Origin: Pogonophryne albipinna
Taxonomy: Eukaryota; Chordata; Actinopteri; Perciformes; Artedidraconidae
Assembly: GCA_028583405.1 (NCBI GenBank)
Contig: JAPTMU010000399.1
Location: 87,982-151,981 of the forward strand
DNA: 64,000 nt
Direction of reading: 5' to 3'
The notes under the pieces were generated by a model. The model did not search any database. It saw only the letters and a program-made list of their open reading frames with translations, and had not been told where the DNA came from. How positions within the stretch are numbered: the first letter of the stretch is position 1; every line of letters starts with the position of its first letter. The position numbers and the translations under genes are program-made. This document shows positions 1-11,826 of this stretch, in pieces.

Positions 1-86
1 TGAAATGTTTTAATATGCAGGGTATATTAGGAGTACAGTACTGCATCGTGTTATGTGTTTTTACATGTAAAAGCATCTATTAATTA

Positions 87-742
87 CCATCCATCATCCA
101 TCCATCCATCTTCTCCCGCTTATCCGTGGTCGGGTCTCGGGGGTAGCAGTTCCAGCAGAGAGCCCCAAACTTTCTTTTCCCTGGCCACATCAACCAGCTC
201 TGACTGGGGGATCCCAAGGCGCTCCCAGGCCAGAGAAGAGATATAATCCCTCCACCTGGTCCTAGGTCTACCCCTTGGTCTCTTCCCAGCTGGACGTGCC
301 TGGAACACCTCCCTAGGGAGGTGCCAGGCGGCATCCTAACTAGGTGCCCGAACCACCTCAACTGGCTCCTTTCGACGCGAAGGAGGAGCGGTTCAACTCC
401 GAGTCCCTCCCGGATGACCGAACTTCTCACCTTATCCCTAAGGGAGACGCCAGCCACCCTGCGGAGAAAACCCATCTCGGCCGCTTGTATCCGCAATCTC
501 GTTCTTTCGGTCATGACCCATCCTTCATGACCATAGGTGAGGGTAGGAACGAAAATGGCCCGGTAGACAGAGAGCTTTGCCTTCTGGCTCAGCTCCCTTT
601 TAGTCACAACGGTGCGGTAAAGCGACTGCAGTACCGCTCCCGCTGCTCCCGCTGCTCCGATTCTCCGGCCCATCTCACGCTCCATTGTTCCCTCACTCGA
701 GAACAAGACCCCGAGATACTACTTGAACTCCTTCACTTGAGG
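87..742 (-). mobile_element. 5'-truncated RTE/Rex3-type LINE fragment, copy 1
   Basis: On the minus strand the translation resembles the C-terminal part of an RTE-clade (Rex3-like) LINE polyprotein after the reverse transcriptase core, with blocks such as LTYGHEGWVMTERTRLR, SQLRWFGHLVRMPPG and RPRTRWRDYISSLAWERLG. The 3' end carries a short GGAT-type tandem tail (87-110), which is typical of Rex3 insertions. The end of the protein continues in a different frame from the upstream part, so at least one indel has broken it, and only the last 0.65 kb of the element is present. A near-identical copy lies at 30.1-30.75 kb. The clade assignment is from memory of the family and is moderately sure; that it is a dead LINE 3' end is very likely. 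Confidence 0.8.
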
Positions 743-2026
743 TTACCTATGATTGTTAAATAAAGTGGTCAAGGTTCCTCTAAATTGTAGTAGATTAGAA
801 GCATTAAGTATAGCATGGAAATACTCAAGTACCTACTCAAGAACTAAAGTTCAAATATTTAAAAATAATACTTGAGTAAACGTTATTTCCACCAATGCAA
901 TTGAACACATTTCATTGTATTAAGTAGGATTTAAAAGTTTTATAAGAGACAGAAAAAGTTTTCTTCATTGCTCCACAAATCCTAATTAATCCACCAATAA
1001 TTAACTGACGAAAAGTGAAGCAAAGAATATTTGTTCTGCAATTAATAACACTTACGTAAGTGCAGGAAAATGAAAAGCACACACACTTTTTTTTTTAAAG
1101 TTTCCCCCAGGGGTGACTTTGCTTTAATAACCAAGTAATCTCTTATAATTTTAATTATTTATGAACGCTATTTCAGCAGTCGTGGAAGAATAGATTAGCT
1201 TTAAAAGAGAGGATATTTCAGATGTGTTTTTGTTAAAGCTCACATGGGTGCAGGCTCGTCTGTGAACGACACCGTTGACAGTTAATTATCTGCGTAACAT
1301 CGGCGGCGTAACTTCAGATTTCACCTCTTGAACGCTCTGGTTTGATATGTGGTCTTTCCTAAATGAGATAATCAAAGCCTTTTGTTTTACACTTCATGAA
1401 TCTTCCAGCAGATTCTCGTTTGTGTTTGTGTTGTGAGATCAAAACGCTTCAACCTCTGTCAATGACGAAGCCATGAATCAAACAGCAGGCTTTGAAATTG
1501 ATTTTTAATTACTGACTTCATATGAACCCTTTTCCACTGAGATTAGTTCTGGTTTAGACTGCTACAAATGTGTATTTTTGTTCAGTTCTAACTAACGTAA
1601 TAAAGGATTGTATATTTTTAAGTTTCTCTTGTATTAAATGGATTATTGTAGCCTATGCACCAAAGCCTGTCGGACTTATAAATTACAAAACTCAGAGAAA
1701 AACAAACTAAAAGGTACATGTAATATTTGATGACATTTAGTTCAGTCTCATTTAGCTTTTGTTAGCAAACTGCAGTTTTTGTTTACACATACAAGCTACG
1801 AACATTCACCAGTGGGGTAATTAGTGACGTATTTATGTCGTAGAACAAAACATGAAAATCTCCTCTGCTTGTTTCAGGCATCTAACGAAACATACATTCC
1901 AAAAAACGCTGACTTTGAGGCGAGGGAACCAGAAATTGTAAAATGCTGACTCATTTCTGGGTTCTAGGACTCATTCCTGCACCACTCAATGGGGTATTTC
2001 TGCTGTTGTGTAATGTAACGAAACCA
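743..2026. other. AT-rich sequence with no gene seen
   Basis: This stretch is AT-rich with stops in every frame. It presumably belongs to the KCNG2 intron that precedes the exon at 4130, because KCNG genes have an upstream coding exon for the T1 domain and S1, and that exon is not seen in this window. No RNA gene or clear repeat was recognised. Confidence 0.5.
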
Positions 2027-4090
2027 TTAAAGGTCCCCTATCATACTGTTTTTCATCAATATATTACAGGTCTCAGATATATACAGAACCTGTCCCTGTT
2101 TCCAAAGTGCTGATTCTCTGTCTGTTACTTTAGATGAAAATAAGGAGCCCCTCCCCACGCCCCTCTGAGAGAGATTTGGTTACAAAGAACACAATGGTGC
2201 TCTAGGAGGAGATTCAGGTGATAAGGTGGGGGGGGTTACCTTGGTTGCTGATTGGCTAATGGTTACACAAGACAAAACATCGTTGACATCATAAAGTGGC
2301 CAAAATCTGATCAGCTCATTTTCAGACAGATTTTTATAGAAATGGATCAAAAAGAGAGAGAATCTTTGTTCCTGAAACTTTCAGAGTCTCTTTCCACAGA
2401 GGGGACACATGTTGATGTAGAAGAGACATGAAGAAGAGGGGACACATGTTGATGTAGAAGAGACATGAAGAAGAGAGGACACATGTTGATGTAGAAGAGA
2501 CATGAAGAAGAGGGGACACATGTTGATGTAGAAGAGACATGAAGAAGAGGGGACACATGTTGATGTAGAAGAGACATGAAGAAGAGGGGACACATGTTGA
2601 TGTAGAAGAGACATGAAGAAGAGGGGACACATGTTGATGTAGAAGAGACATGAAGAAGAGGGGACACATGTTGATGTAGAAGAGACATGAAGAAGAGAGG
2701 ACACATGTTGATGTGGAAGAGACATGGAGAAGAGGGGACACATGTTGATGTAGAAGAGACATGAAGAAGAGGGGACACATGTTGATGTAGAAGAGACATG
2801 GAGAAGAGGGGACACATGTTGATGTAGAAGAGACATGGAGAAGAGGGGACACATGTTGATGTAGAAGAGACATGAAGAAGAGGGGACACATGTTGATATA
2901 GAAGAGACATGGAGAAGAGGGGACACATGTTGATGTAGAAGAGACATGAAGAAGAGGGGACACATGTTGATGTAGAAGAGACATGAAGAAGAGGGGACAC
3001 ATGTTGATGTAGAGGATGCATGAAGAAGAGGGGACACATGTTGATGTAGAAGAGACATGAAGAAGAGGGGACACATGTTGATGTAGAGGATACATGAAGA
3101 AGAGGGGACACATGTTGATGTAGAAGAGACATGAAGAAGAGGGGACACATGTTGATGTAGAAGAGACATGAAGAAGAGGGGACACATGTTGATGTAGAGG
3201 ATACATGAAGAAGAGGGGACACATGTTGATGTAGAAGAGACATGAAGAGGGGACACATGTTGATGTAGAAGAGACATGAAGAAGAGGGGACACATGTTGA
3301 TGTAGAGGATACATGAAGAAGAGGGGACACATGTTGATGTAGAAGAGACATGAAGAAGAGGGGACACATGTTGATGTAGAAGAGACATGAAGAAGAGGGG
3401 ACATATGTTGATGTAGAGGATACATGAAGAAGAGGGGACACATGTTGATGTAGAAGAGACATGAAGAAGAGGGGACACATGTTGATGGAGAGGAGACATG
3501 AAGAAGAGGGGACATATGTTGATGTAGAGGATACATGAAGAAGAGGGGACACATGTTGATGTAGAGGATACATGAAGAAGAGGGGACACATGTTGATGTA
3601 GAAGAGACATGAAGAAGAGGGGACACATGTTGATGGAGAGGAGACATGAAGAAGAGGGGACATATGTTGATGTAGAGGATACATGAAGAAGAGGGGACAC
3701 ATGTTGATGTAGAGGAGACATGAAGAAGAGGGGACACATGTTGATGTAGAGGAGACATGAAGAAGAGGGGACACATGTTGATGTAGAGGAGACATGAAGA
3801 AGAGGGGACACATGTTGATGTAGAAGAGACATGAAGAAGAGGGGACACATGTTGATGGAGAGGAGACATGAAGAAGAGGGGACATATGTTGATGTAGAGG
3901 ATACATGAAGAAGAGGGGACACATGTTGATGTAGAGGAGACATGAAGAAGAGGGGACACATGTTGATGTAGAGGAGACATGAAGAAGAGGGGACACATGT
4001 TGATGTAGAAGAGACATGAAGAAGAGGGGACACATGTTGATGTAGAGGAGACATGAAGAAGTGAATTTTCGCATAATAGGCGACCTTTAA
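2027..4090. mobile_element. Non-autonomous TIR element (TTAAAGGTC family) carrying a 37-bp minisatellite
   Basis: The left end reads TTAAAGGTCCCCTATCATAC and the right end is its imperfect inverse, finishing in GCGACCTTTAA. About 370 bp of unique left body is followed by a long 37-bp tandem array that runs almost to the right terminus. The same ends, the same left-body sequence (AATCTTTGTTCCTGAAACTT region) and the same array occur in reverse orientation at 31811-32862. Single-unit relatives lie at 61674-62353 and 63369-63990. There is no coding capacity. TTAA at both ends may be a target duplication or part of the inverted repeat; the superfamily is not assigned. Confidence 0.75.
2398..4061. 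repeat. 37-bp tandem array, about 45 units
   Basis: The unit starts GGGGACACATGTTGATGTAG and continues AAGAGACATGAAGAAGA. Most units differ by one or two bases. A variant with GAGGATACATG is scattered through the right two thirds, and one unit near 3245 has lost three bases (34 bp). Because the period is one more than a multiple of three and the pyrimidine strand lacks stops, all three minus-strand frames stay open for more than 550 codons. Those frames are artefacts of the repeat. On the plus (KCNG2 sense) strand the array is purine-rich and repeats GAAGAAGAG. Confidence 0.95.
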
Positions 4091-4129
4091 CGTCTATCTG
4101 TCTATGTGCTTTTGTTTCCCTCTCCGCAG

Positions 4130-4933
4130 GGTGAGTGCTCCCAGAGGTGCTACAACATCTTCGTTCTGGAGACGGTGTGCGTCGCCTGGTTTTCCCTGGA
4201 GTTCCTGCTGCGTTTCATCCAGACTCAGAGCAAGTGGACGTTCCTTCGTACGCCTCTGAACCTCATCGACGTGTTGGCCATCCTCCCGTACTACATCACT
4301 CTCATCGTGGACTCTTTTTCTGTCGGCGGGAAACAAACAGGCTCCGGGAACAACTACCTGGAGAAAGTGGGGTTAGTTCTCCGAGTCTTGAGAGCTCTAC
4401 GGATCTTTTACGTGATGCGTTTGGCTCGACACTCTTTAGGCCTGCAGACACTCGGGTTAACAGTGAGAAGATGCACGCGAGAGTTCGGACTTTTGCTGCT
4501 TTTCCTTTGCGTAGCCATGGCTCTTTTCTCCCCCCTTGTGTTCCTAGCTGAGAGCGAGTTGGGCGCCAAGCAGGAGTTCACAAGTATCCCCGGGAGTTAC
4601 TGGTGGGCCGTGATCTCCATGACCACGGTAGGATACGGAGACATGGTGCCAAGAAGCATCCCTGGACAAGTGGTGGCACTCAGCAGCATTTTGAGTGGAA
4701 TCCTCCTCATGGCGTTCCCCGTAACGTCCATTTTTCACACCTTCTCACGCTCCTACATAGAGCTTAAAGAAGAGCAAAATCGCGCCTCGAGGCACAAGCC
4801 GGGTTCGCAGGATAGCACCAAGTCTCAAAACAGTGAAGATTCTCAAGAGACGGACAGTTATCATGGGATCACTGAGGCCTCGGCTACATCACTGCAGAGG
4901 AGGAAGTTTCATTGCTGCACAAAGGGCTGCTGA
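4130..4933 (+). CDS. kcng2: KCNG2 (Kv6.2) last coding exon: S2 to C-terminus
   Basis: This exon encodes the channel part of an electrically silent voltage-gated potassium channel subunit, which in this family acts at the plasma membrane by co-assembling with Kv2 subunits. The exon follows a good acceptor (tctccgcag, ending at 4129) in phase 0 and encodes 267 residues to a TGA at 4931-4933. In order it shows S2 (IFVLETVCVAWFSLEFLLRF), S3 (LIDVLAILPYYITLI), S4 with spaced arginines (LRVLRALRIFYVMRLARHSLG), S5, the selectivity filter TTVGYGD and S6 ending LMAFPVTSIFHTF. PVT replaces the PxP hinge of conducting Kv channels, as expected for a modifier subunit. The closest remembered match is KCNG2 (CVAMALF, GQVVALSSILSGILLMAFPVTSIF, FSRSY). 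The T1 domain and S1 exon lie outside the window. Confidence 0.93.
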   Translation, partial: GECSQRCYNIFVLETVCVAWFSLEFLLRFIQTQSKWTFLRTPLNLIDVLAILPYYITLIVDSFSVGGKQTGSGNNYLEKVGLVLRVLRALRIFYVMRLARHSLGLQTLGLTVRRCTREFGLLLLFLCVAMALFSPLVFLAESELGAKQEFTSIPGSYWWAVISMTTVGYGDMVPRSIPGQVVALSSILSGILLMAFPVTSIFHTFSRSYIELKEEQNRASRHKPGSQDSTKSQNSEDSQETDSYHGITEASATSLQRRKFHCCTKGC

Positions 4934-5345
4934 CATTAGAGCGATGAAAACTTAGCTGCTTCGTTTGTGTTTCATGTGGGACTCCAAAAGTTGACAAGCT
5001 GCAGGATGGTGGGATTTCCTTCTCGGGAGATTGAGGTCCCGGCTTTGATCGTGTGAAGCGCTTGTGCTCCAGGCTGTATCTGAGTTTCTTAAGTTTTACT
5101 GAGGAGCTGCAGAGCATACATTTGAACTTGAAAAGACTGCAAACAGTATAACATTCATGAATAAACAACCAGTCAAATGAGATCTAAAAAAATGACAGTT
5201 CTGACTGACTGTGATTCACATAAGTCTGCAAAACAAAGGGAAATCCAACACCAAAACATCACACGTTGTTATTCAGACCTCAGACTAATAATTTATGTTC
5301 CTCACGTAGCTGCTTATGAGAATAAAGGTGTTTGCTGAGACTTCA
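4934..5345 (+). other. Probable KCNG2 3' UTR with two poly(A) signals
   Basis: Sequence downstream of the KCNG2 stop has AATAAA at 5160-5165 and again at 5321-5326. Either could end the transcript. The extent is inferred from these signals alone. Confidence 0.5.
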
Positions 5346-6935
5346 GACATGGAGCTTGATTATTGATGTGCCATATCATCTCCATGTACTCTGTATTTGC
5401 TCAACCTGGGGCTCTGTTAGATAAGATTTCACACACGTTCATAATGATGTCAGCACTTTTATTTGCAATGATGCAAAGCTAATTAATATCCAGCATGATT
5501 ACACAAGAGTAATTTCTCTTTCAAAGGGCTATGCAGTCAGTTTGGGACATTTTGTTCACTGTGGAATGACAAGAGGATGTTTCTACACTTACCAACATCC
5601 AGTTATCTTACCATATATGTGGGTAAAAGGCCAGTAGAACAAACATTAAGAGGGTTATGTGACTGGTTAAACATCATCATTCAGGCACTAAAACCCACAG
5701 ACCTTTTAATGACTAAAACCATTTCAGATAATTCATAATAATGTAACCAGTCTTACACGATTTCCTCTAATTGCTCATACAGCACTTCATTTCTTTTCAC
5801 TTGAGTGCCTTGTACTGAAAAAAAACCCACAACATTCTGCAAATTATTGTAACTCATCAAGTGCTCGAGAGTGCAAATTAGATATTTTGATAAGCAGGGG
5901 CATGTTTATTCTCAAAACTCTGAATTCACTGAATCATTACAAAAGCATGGAAATATTACACAGAACACTTCAAACAAATATATCCACTACAGTATGCCAG
6001 TTTTTAAGAAGTGAGAATATTGTTTTGATTAAGTGGATAGTGAAATAAGACATAATTTGAATAAAAAAAAGTGAAATGGATCTCTGATTTGCGTCATGAA
6101 TCGGTAGCCTCTTCTGAAAAATGTAATAATGAAAACAGTCCCCAAGTGGAGAGGCTTTGATTTTACAATTAAATTATACACAAGGACGCTCTCAAATGTG
6201 CAAGAGTGCGTGCTGTGCTTCTGAAATTATGACATCCTGAATTGGTCCGTCTGCGGCTTGAGTCATGTTTTCTTTTCCACATCCGTTATTAATAATGAAA
6301 GAATGATGTTTCCTGGAGTGGTGTTGGCACAATGCGCTGTAAATCTGACCAATACTGACAGCACTTTGAAAAAATGAGCCTGTGGAAGATGTATAGCTCG
6401 AGCTCTTGATCGTGTTGCTAACGGGACTAACTAAATTCACCTTATGGCCGTGATCTCAAGCAGGTTATTTTAGACTACTCTTCTTCAAAGTATGTTATTA
6501 AAAGGCTTGTGATTAAATCAGAGATATATTTTTTGATTTTAAAGAGAGAAGACACCATTCTGGTTCCAAGGATGAAGGCCTTTACACAGCTAGCGTGTGA
6601 CATACATGCTAACGTCACCAAGCAAAACAATTCTTATCAGCAGCAAATTTACAACTGAGCTGCCTCAATTTGCATCCCAAAATATCAGCAAAATAAAAAT
6701 GTTACAAACAGTTTGAATTGATTATTACCACAGGAAAAACACTCCTGGTGTGAGCTATAAAGGCCTTTAGCATTAGCGTATTAGCTAACAGTTGCTAATG
6801 CACACATCAAGGCAGACACAGAGCATCATTAGCATTTATTTGGAGTGTCCTTATGAAAGTTAGTCCAATAAATTATCTGGATATTTAGCTACTAAATGCT
6901 GCAACATGTTCACCAGCTAAATGCTAAATTAGCTA
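5346..6935. other. Intergenic AT-rich stretch
   Basis: No coding exon, RNA gene or recognisable mobile element was found between the KCNG2 3' end and the duplicated block at 6936. Short ORFs here have no recognisable domain. Confidence 0.5.
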
Positions 6936-7101
6936 CCATAGCTTCAGATCTTTTCCATTTACTGAAAGGAAATCAATGGGGCCGTATTAAGAAGACTCAT
7001 TACAGTATTTTTACAGTAGAGTTAATTAGATGAAAGACCTTCCAAAACAACTAAAACATTTAAAGAAAGGTTATTTTGTTTATCTACTACTAAGATATAT
7101 G
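6936..7101 (+). repeat. Direct repeat A flanking an inverted-repeat element
   Basis: About 160 bp beginning CATAGCTTCAGATCTTTTCC and ending ACTACTAAGATATATG. It is repeated with roughly 10-15% divergence at 7632-7788. The element at 7102-7631 sits exactly between the two copies. Confidence 0.85.
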
Positions 7102-7631
7102 CAACCCAGTCTCACGGCATTTCGTGTTATAGCAATGTATTTCTATTGGTAGTAGGTTTCGTGCCTGCACCACGTCTTTTTGTCCGGTCGGGTCTTCGAA
7201 TACCAGAAGCTGTGTGGTTCATAAAAATATTTTCTTACTCAATATCTTACCTAAGCCTAACCCTATCCCTTTTATTTTAAATTGTATAATGTCGGACTTC
7301 TTTTTGCCGTCCGCGAGGAAAAGAAATGGCTCCGAGCCTCAGAATACTGACATCTGTATTTCTTAAATCTTTTTTTCCTTCTGTGTTATTATTTGGTGCA
7401 GGCACGAAACACGCTACCAATAGAAATACATTGCTTCTAAAATCGTTCTGTCAGAATACTGAAATCTGTATTTTTTAAATCTCTTTTTCCTTCTAATTTG
7501 TTATTATTTACATTGCATTTAAAATCGTTCTGTGTGGCACGAAAGAAATAGGGAAATCGTGTTGGTGAACACGAATCAATAGATTACATTAATTTCGTGA
7601 CTATAACACGAAATGCCCTGAGACTGTGTTG
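7102..7631. mobile_element. Inverted-repeat element (CAACCCAGTCTCACGG family), copy 1
   Basis: The left end CAACCCAGTCTCACGGCATT is mirrored at the right end by GAAATGCCCTGAGACTGTGTTG. The inner parts contain repeated blocks (CACGAAAC, AAATACATTGCTT, AATCGTTCTGT), some also inverted. There is no coding potential. A second copy in the other orientation lies at 33593-34163. The superfamily is not recognised. Confidence 0.75.
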
Positions 7632-7788
7632 ACATAGCTTCAGATTTTTTCCATTTACTGAAGTGAAATTCATGGGGCTGTAGTAATAGGACTCATTACA
7701 GTATATTTACTGTAGAGTTAATAAGGTGACCGACCTTCCAAAACAACTAAAACATTAAAAGAAAGGTTAGCTACTACTAAGATATATG
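7632..7788 (+). repeat. Direct repeat B flanking the same element
   Basis: Begins ACATAGCTTCAGATTTTTTCC and ends ACTACTAAGATATATG. It is the partner of 6936-7101 and starts on the first base after the inserted element. Confidence 0.85.
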
Positions 7789-10087
7789 AGCTTAGAAAAG
7801 TGCACCATCACTTCCAATATTTGCAAAAGTCCATAGCAGCCATTTTTAAGTATTTATCAGTCAGGGAAGCACCACTCAAATCCCTCAGGAAGAATTGTAT
7901 TTGAGTGTTGTGTTTTTATGACCTTGAGTATGAATTCAAAGTCTTTATATCATGAAGCGCAGAAGTTTATTTGTTCCATCATCTTCCAATTTTCTTTAGC
8001 AAATTGATGGTTTAACAATATGCATGAACAAAAATGCACATATCTTATTTAAGCCTAATCTATGAGGGACAGACCATATTTGTTAAAGGCACTTGGTGAC
8101 CTATAAAGGGAATATTATAAATCTGTATCTGCTTACATAATCTGACGTCTTTTCAAATCCCTCACTTTCACCCGTTCTGTGCTGGCACATTTTATCTGTC
8201 TCCCCGCTTATAATTAATGTGCTTAATATTTAGATTGCATATGCCCAGAGACGGACCTCGGCTTATTCTTCCTTTGACAACTGATGTCTGCCAGAGCTGA
8301 ATCGCTGACGGGAGAAATGATGGATGTCTGCACAACTGACACAAACATCTCCAAACAAAACATGACGCATGAGTCTCTCCGTGTCCTCTTTATTGGGCGC
8401 AAATGCCATATTATTCACTGGGATGGAAAAAAACAAAAAATGTAACATAGTAAAAAAATGGCTTAAAATATTTGACGGTAACATGTTATTTTTGGTACAT
8501 AAACAAAACTATACGTGGGTTGCACAAATAAGAAAATGCACAACATGGCAGTTTGTGGGAAAACCTTCACATGACAAAATCAATATAGAATACAAAAAAA
8601 TAACCAAGTGAAACCTACCACATGTATTACAATCACCCTCACCACTGTCTAAATAAACAACAGTCATACACTAGATTCATATTTAATGAAATGATAACCA
8701 AATAAATAGGGTGACTACAAACGTGTAAACACAAAGAAGTACGAATCCACAACTAAGAAGTGACCTTTTTGGGGGATATTTTAAGAGTGGGGGAAAGAAA
8801 TATTCTGCTGCCTCATCCCTCTGGAACAAAAAAGGGGAGTTTTCATTTCTTAGGGCTTAGCAGAGGAGGACAGGTTTGGGTCTGCTCGGGTACACAGTTC
8901 ACTGAAGAGCTGACAGTCCTGACACCTCCGAGTTTAGCATTCCTCACCTCCCAAAGAAAGAGTACGAAACAATACAAAAATAAAACTCGTCAACGTGTTA
9001 TGTGACTGCTTCTTCCTCTTCCCCGTCCTAAAAGGAAATGACTGTCTTGTGATAAAAATGGCGATGAGGTAAAACCTTCCCAAAGCAGCAAATGAGATTG
9101 GATTTGTAATAAAAAATAATATGGTTATCCACAGCTGATTGGAAGTGAGGTTTCTGGACATATTCAGAAGTAGTCTGGTATAAAAAGGGTTTTCTAAAAG
9201 AATAATTTGGCTGTAATTATAATTGGCAAGTTATAATCTCTCTTAATTCCTATTTAGAAACCTACGGGATAATCCGGATTTAGCTCAAAAGTACGCATTT
9301 ATTAGCCTGTTCTTGCAAACTTGCGTTAATGACTTTGTATGCAATTGTGTTCAGTCTTAACGCACCTGAACTACTTTGGGGTTTCAGGATTTTGTTGGAA
9401 TGAAAAATATCCTTCATGGCTTCAGGACAAGTAATCCTGGGTTGGCTTTACGACAAACTGTGCAACCTGAACATGGGGTTGATGATTGTTCCGACTTCAG
9501 ACAAAAGACTGCCCTTATGTCTTCAACAAAAGCTCTCCGTTACCAATGTTTATTATCATTGTTTAGTTTAACCCTTTTGGGATTTTCCTTTGGTAAAAGT
9601 CTGATTGCCTCTAGTTCCTACGATCCCATTCCTCCCAACTATCCCACAAGATTGAGTTTGTCACAGCACATTATCACCAGCTGTCCAACAAGTGGTAGAC
9701 TGACCAGCATTTCTCCACTGTGTTGGGAGATCCTTTTGTACATTCAGTAATGTTGAATATTCTTTTGATTGATTCATACATTTGGATTGCTCGTAAATGC
9801 AGCAAGCCATGTTTGAATGTGTGTTTTAAGGCCGAGGGTCCATGCCACAATCACCAGCTAAGGTTCACATTTCGTTGTGCACAGATTACAGTGCATACAT
9901 CTGAAGTTATTTACCGCGTAATTATCACGAGTGTGTGCATTATATTCTCCACATGCACAAAGATGAACTCTGCATTCCATCAAGTCCAGTTTGAAAACAA
10001 GTCAGTAGGATAAATAAAAAGGAACGTTTGTAACAAGTGTCCGTCAGGTACCGTTGAAACCACAGTCTGTGTATCGTCATGCTTTAT

Positions 10088-10123
<36 letters not shown>

Positions 10124-10243
10124 ATACTTAAGGGAGCAGCCTGCATCATCTCAAGGTGCTTTGGTACTCCTGTGTGTTTAAACTTGTTCACAGCACCTCT
10201 TAAAGTGCTTCCTCAGTCACTGTTGTGTCTTCAGAGGGGGTTT
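7789..10243. other. Region between the convergent genes; may hold the SLC66A2 3' UTR
   Basis: No coding exon was recognised. The part nearest 10243 is expected to hold the 3' UTR of SLC66A2 on the minus strand, but no single poly(A) site could be fixed. A (TG)n run lies at 10087-10122. ORFs at 8369-8611, 8760-9005 and 9376-9750 have no recognisable domain. Confidence 0.4.
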
Positions 10244-10455
10244 TCAGAGGGCTTTGGCACTGGTGGTGTGGGAGGCGGTGTGGGAAACTGGTTTCTGAGG
10301 GAAGCGGCTGTAGTAATACACCTGGAAGAGGATGGTGAAGTCCACAAGACCTGCAGAAGGCTACAGGTCCAGAACTGAACCGGGAGCCTGGAGTGAGCAG
10401 GAAGTATCCCGTCTTAAAGGTGTCGCCGCTGGTCCACATCAGCACCATCTTGATA
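10244..10455 (-). CDS. slc66a2: SLC66A2 (PQLC1) last coding exon, frame disturbed
   Basis: The acceptor (ccccag) ends at 10456, and phase 2 from exon 4 joins as AG+T to give SIKMVLMWTSGDTFKTGYFLL, which matches the last PQ-loop repeat of the family. After CTGCTC the frame is lost. The expected APVQFW-type sequence appears in a shifted frame because 17 nt stand where a 15-nt (five-codon) segment is expected from the human protein. One further base appears to be missing inside CTGCAGGTCTTGTGG. The remaining expected C-terminus (VDFTILFQVYYYSR, then SAKAL and TGA at 10244-10246) follows in a third frame. Read without correction, the original frame runs on to about 10200 as unrelated residues. 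This is an assembly indel, a real frameshift allele or early decay; exons 1-4 are intact. Confidence 0.8.
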
Positions 10456-11738
10456 CTGGGGGGAAAGAGAAAGAGAAGGGAAGATTCATCTATTATTAAA
10501 GTCATTATTAACAATCGAATAATAAAATGTCATCATACTTAATTTTATAACAACATTTTAAAGTTATTTCATATACTACTACGACTATGAAAACTAAATA
10601 AACAAAGTTATGATTGAAATGGATGATCAAAGTGGACACATTATCAATATATTTAACAGTATTTATTCATATGTTACTCAAGGGAAGATTCATATTTTAT
10701 TTAAATTACATGCTTATTTTTATAATAACATTTGGCATTCCTACAATAAACCTCAGCTCCAACAATTAACCTCAACAAACACAATTTTGACAATAACAAT
10801 GAAATTCGTTTCGGAGTAGAGACATTCCTAATAATTGTAATTATTTCACTTATTATTTATATATTTTACAGAATGTATTCGTATGTTTCTGTACATTTCA
10901 ACTTGGCATTAACATCATCTCTTGTAAACAGACCTGTAATGCACCTTAAATAAATGTCCATACTGTTCTCATATATGTTTTTGCTGAGTCTAGATTCAAT
11001 TTGTTGTTAATGACAGCAGAAAACTGGACAAAAATATGCAATATCAGTTTACTCAAGAAGGGAACAGTACATTTTCAATTATGGGAAATTGAATAATGAA
11101 TCTTCTCAGAGCGCAGGTTTCTCATTAACTCTTGTTTCCAACGATTAACTTCATAAAAGTGTTTCCGGTACACTCTGAGCTGGCTGTTCTTAGGATGAGT
11201 TACAGTAAAGCAAAAGAGTAAATGTTGGGAAAAAAGTGTCATGTGATTTTAAAAAGGTGAAAGAGTTCTTTACAGCCTGAGCTTCAGCCTCTCGCTGGCA
11301 TTTGGAAGAGCTGTAAACTCAACTAATGAGATCGAAAAAGGGAAGTCTAACAAGGGAGAGAAGAAACATAGGATGAAGCCCTGAGGTCCAAGCCAACAAC
11401 TTTCTATACAGGTCAGACTTAAGAATAGACAAAGACTGTATACACTGAAAAAACGAGGCCTCTGAAAGTACAGCAAGACTCCACTAATGGTTCTGGGTGT
11501 TTTTCTACAGCATTCTGCAGAGGTCCTTTTTCTTTTTCATCAACTACTTCATGCTTGAGGCAGGAATAAATATAGGCAATGCTGGCAGAGAAGAAGGACT
11601 GAGCCAGCTCCTAAATCTACAATGCTCCGGTCTGCAAAAGCACACTCAGGAATCCTCACATGTGCTTTTCTGAAAGTACCTGCCTACAACAAAGCAAAAC
11701 TCATGCGGAGACATTTGAAGTCCTTTCACTCGAGCGTA
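10456..11738 (-). other. SLC66A2 intron 4, proximal part
   Basis: AT-rich intronic sequence with no exon, RNA gene or clear repeat recognised. Confidence 0.5.
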
Positions 11739-11826
11739 TCCCTTTGGTTAGTCAGCACTATTTGAATAAGCTACGCAGGAGAGTGGCTGAATAGGTGCTA
11801 TTCAAATTCAAAGGGTTGGTTTAGGG
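11739..11826 (+). repeat. Tandem duplicate A, left part (split by a hAT element)
   Basis: Carries TTTGGTTAGTCAGCACTATTT and AAAGGGTTGGTTTAGGG. The unit resumes after the hAT insertion at 13267-13345 and is repeated uninterrupted at 13585-13775. The last 8 bp, GTTTAGGG (11819-11826), are the target-site duplication of the insertion. Confidence 0.85.

Noticed and set aside
2398..4061. CRISPR-like array
   Set aside because: Units are contiguous with no unique spacers, and the host is a vertebrate; it is a minisatellite in a MITE.
2334..4074. Three overlapping minus-strand ORFs of 554-575 codons with CPLFFMSLLHQHV-type repeats
   Set aside because: All three frames are open because a 37-bp unit without stops cycles through every frame. 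No start context, splice context or family match; the same occurs at 31.8-32.8 kb.
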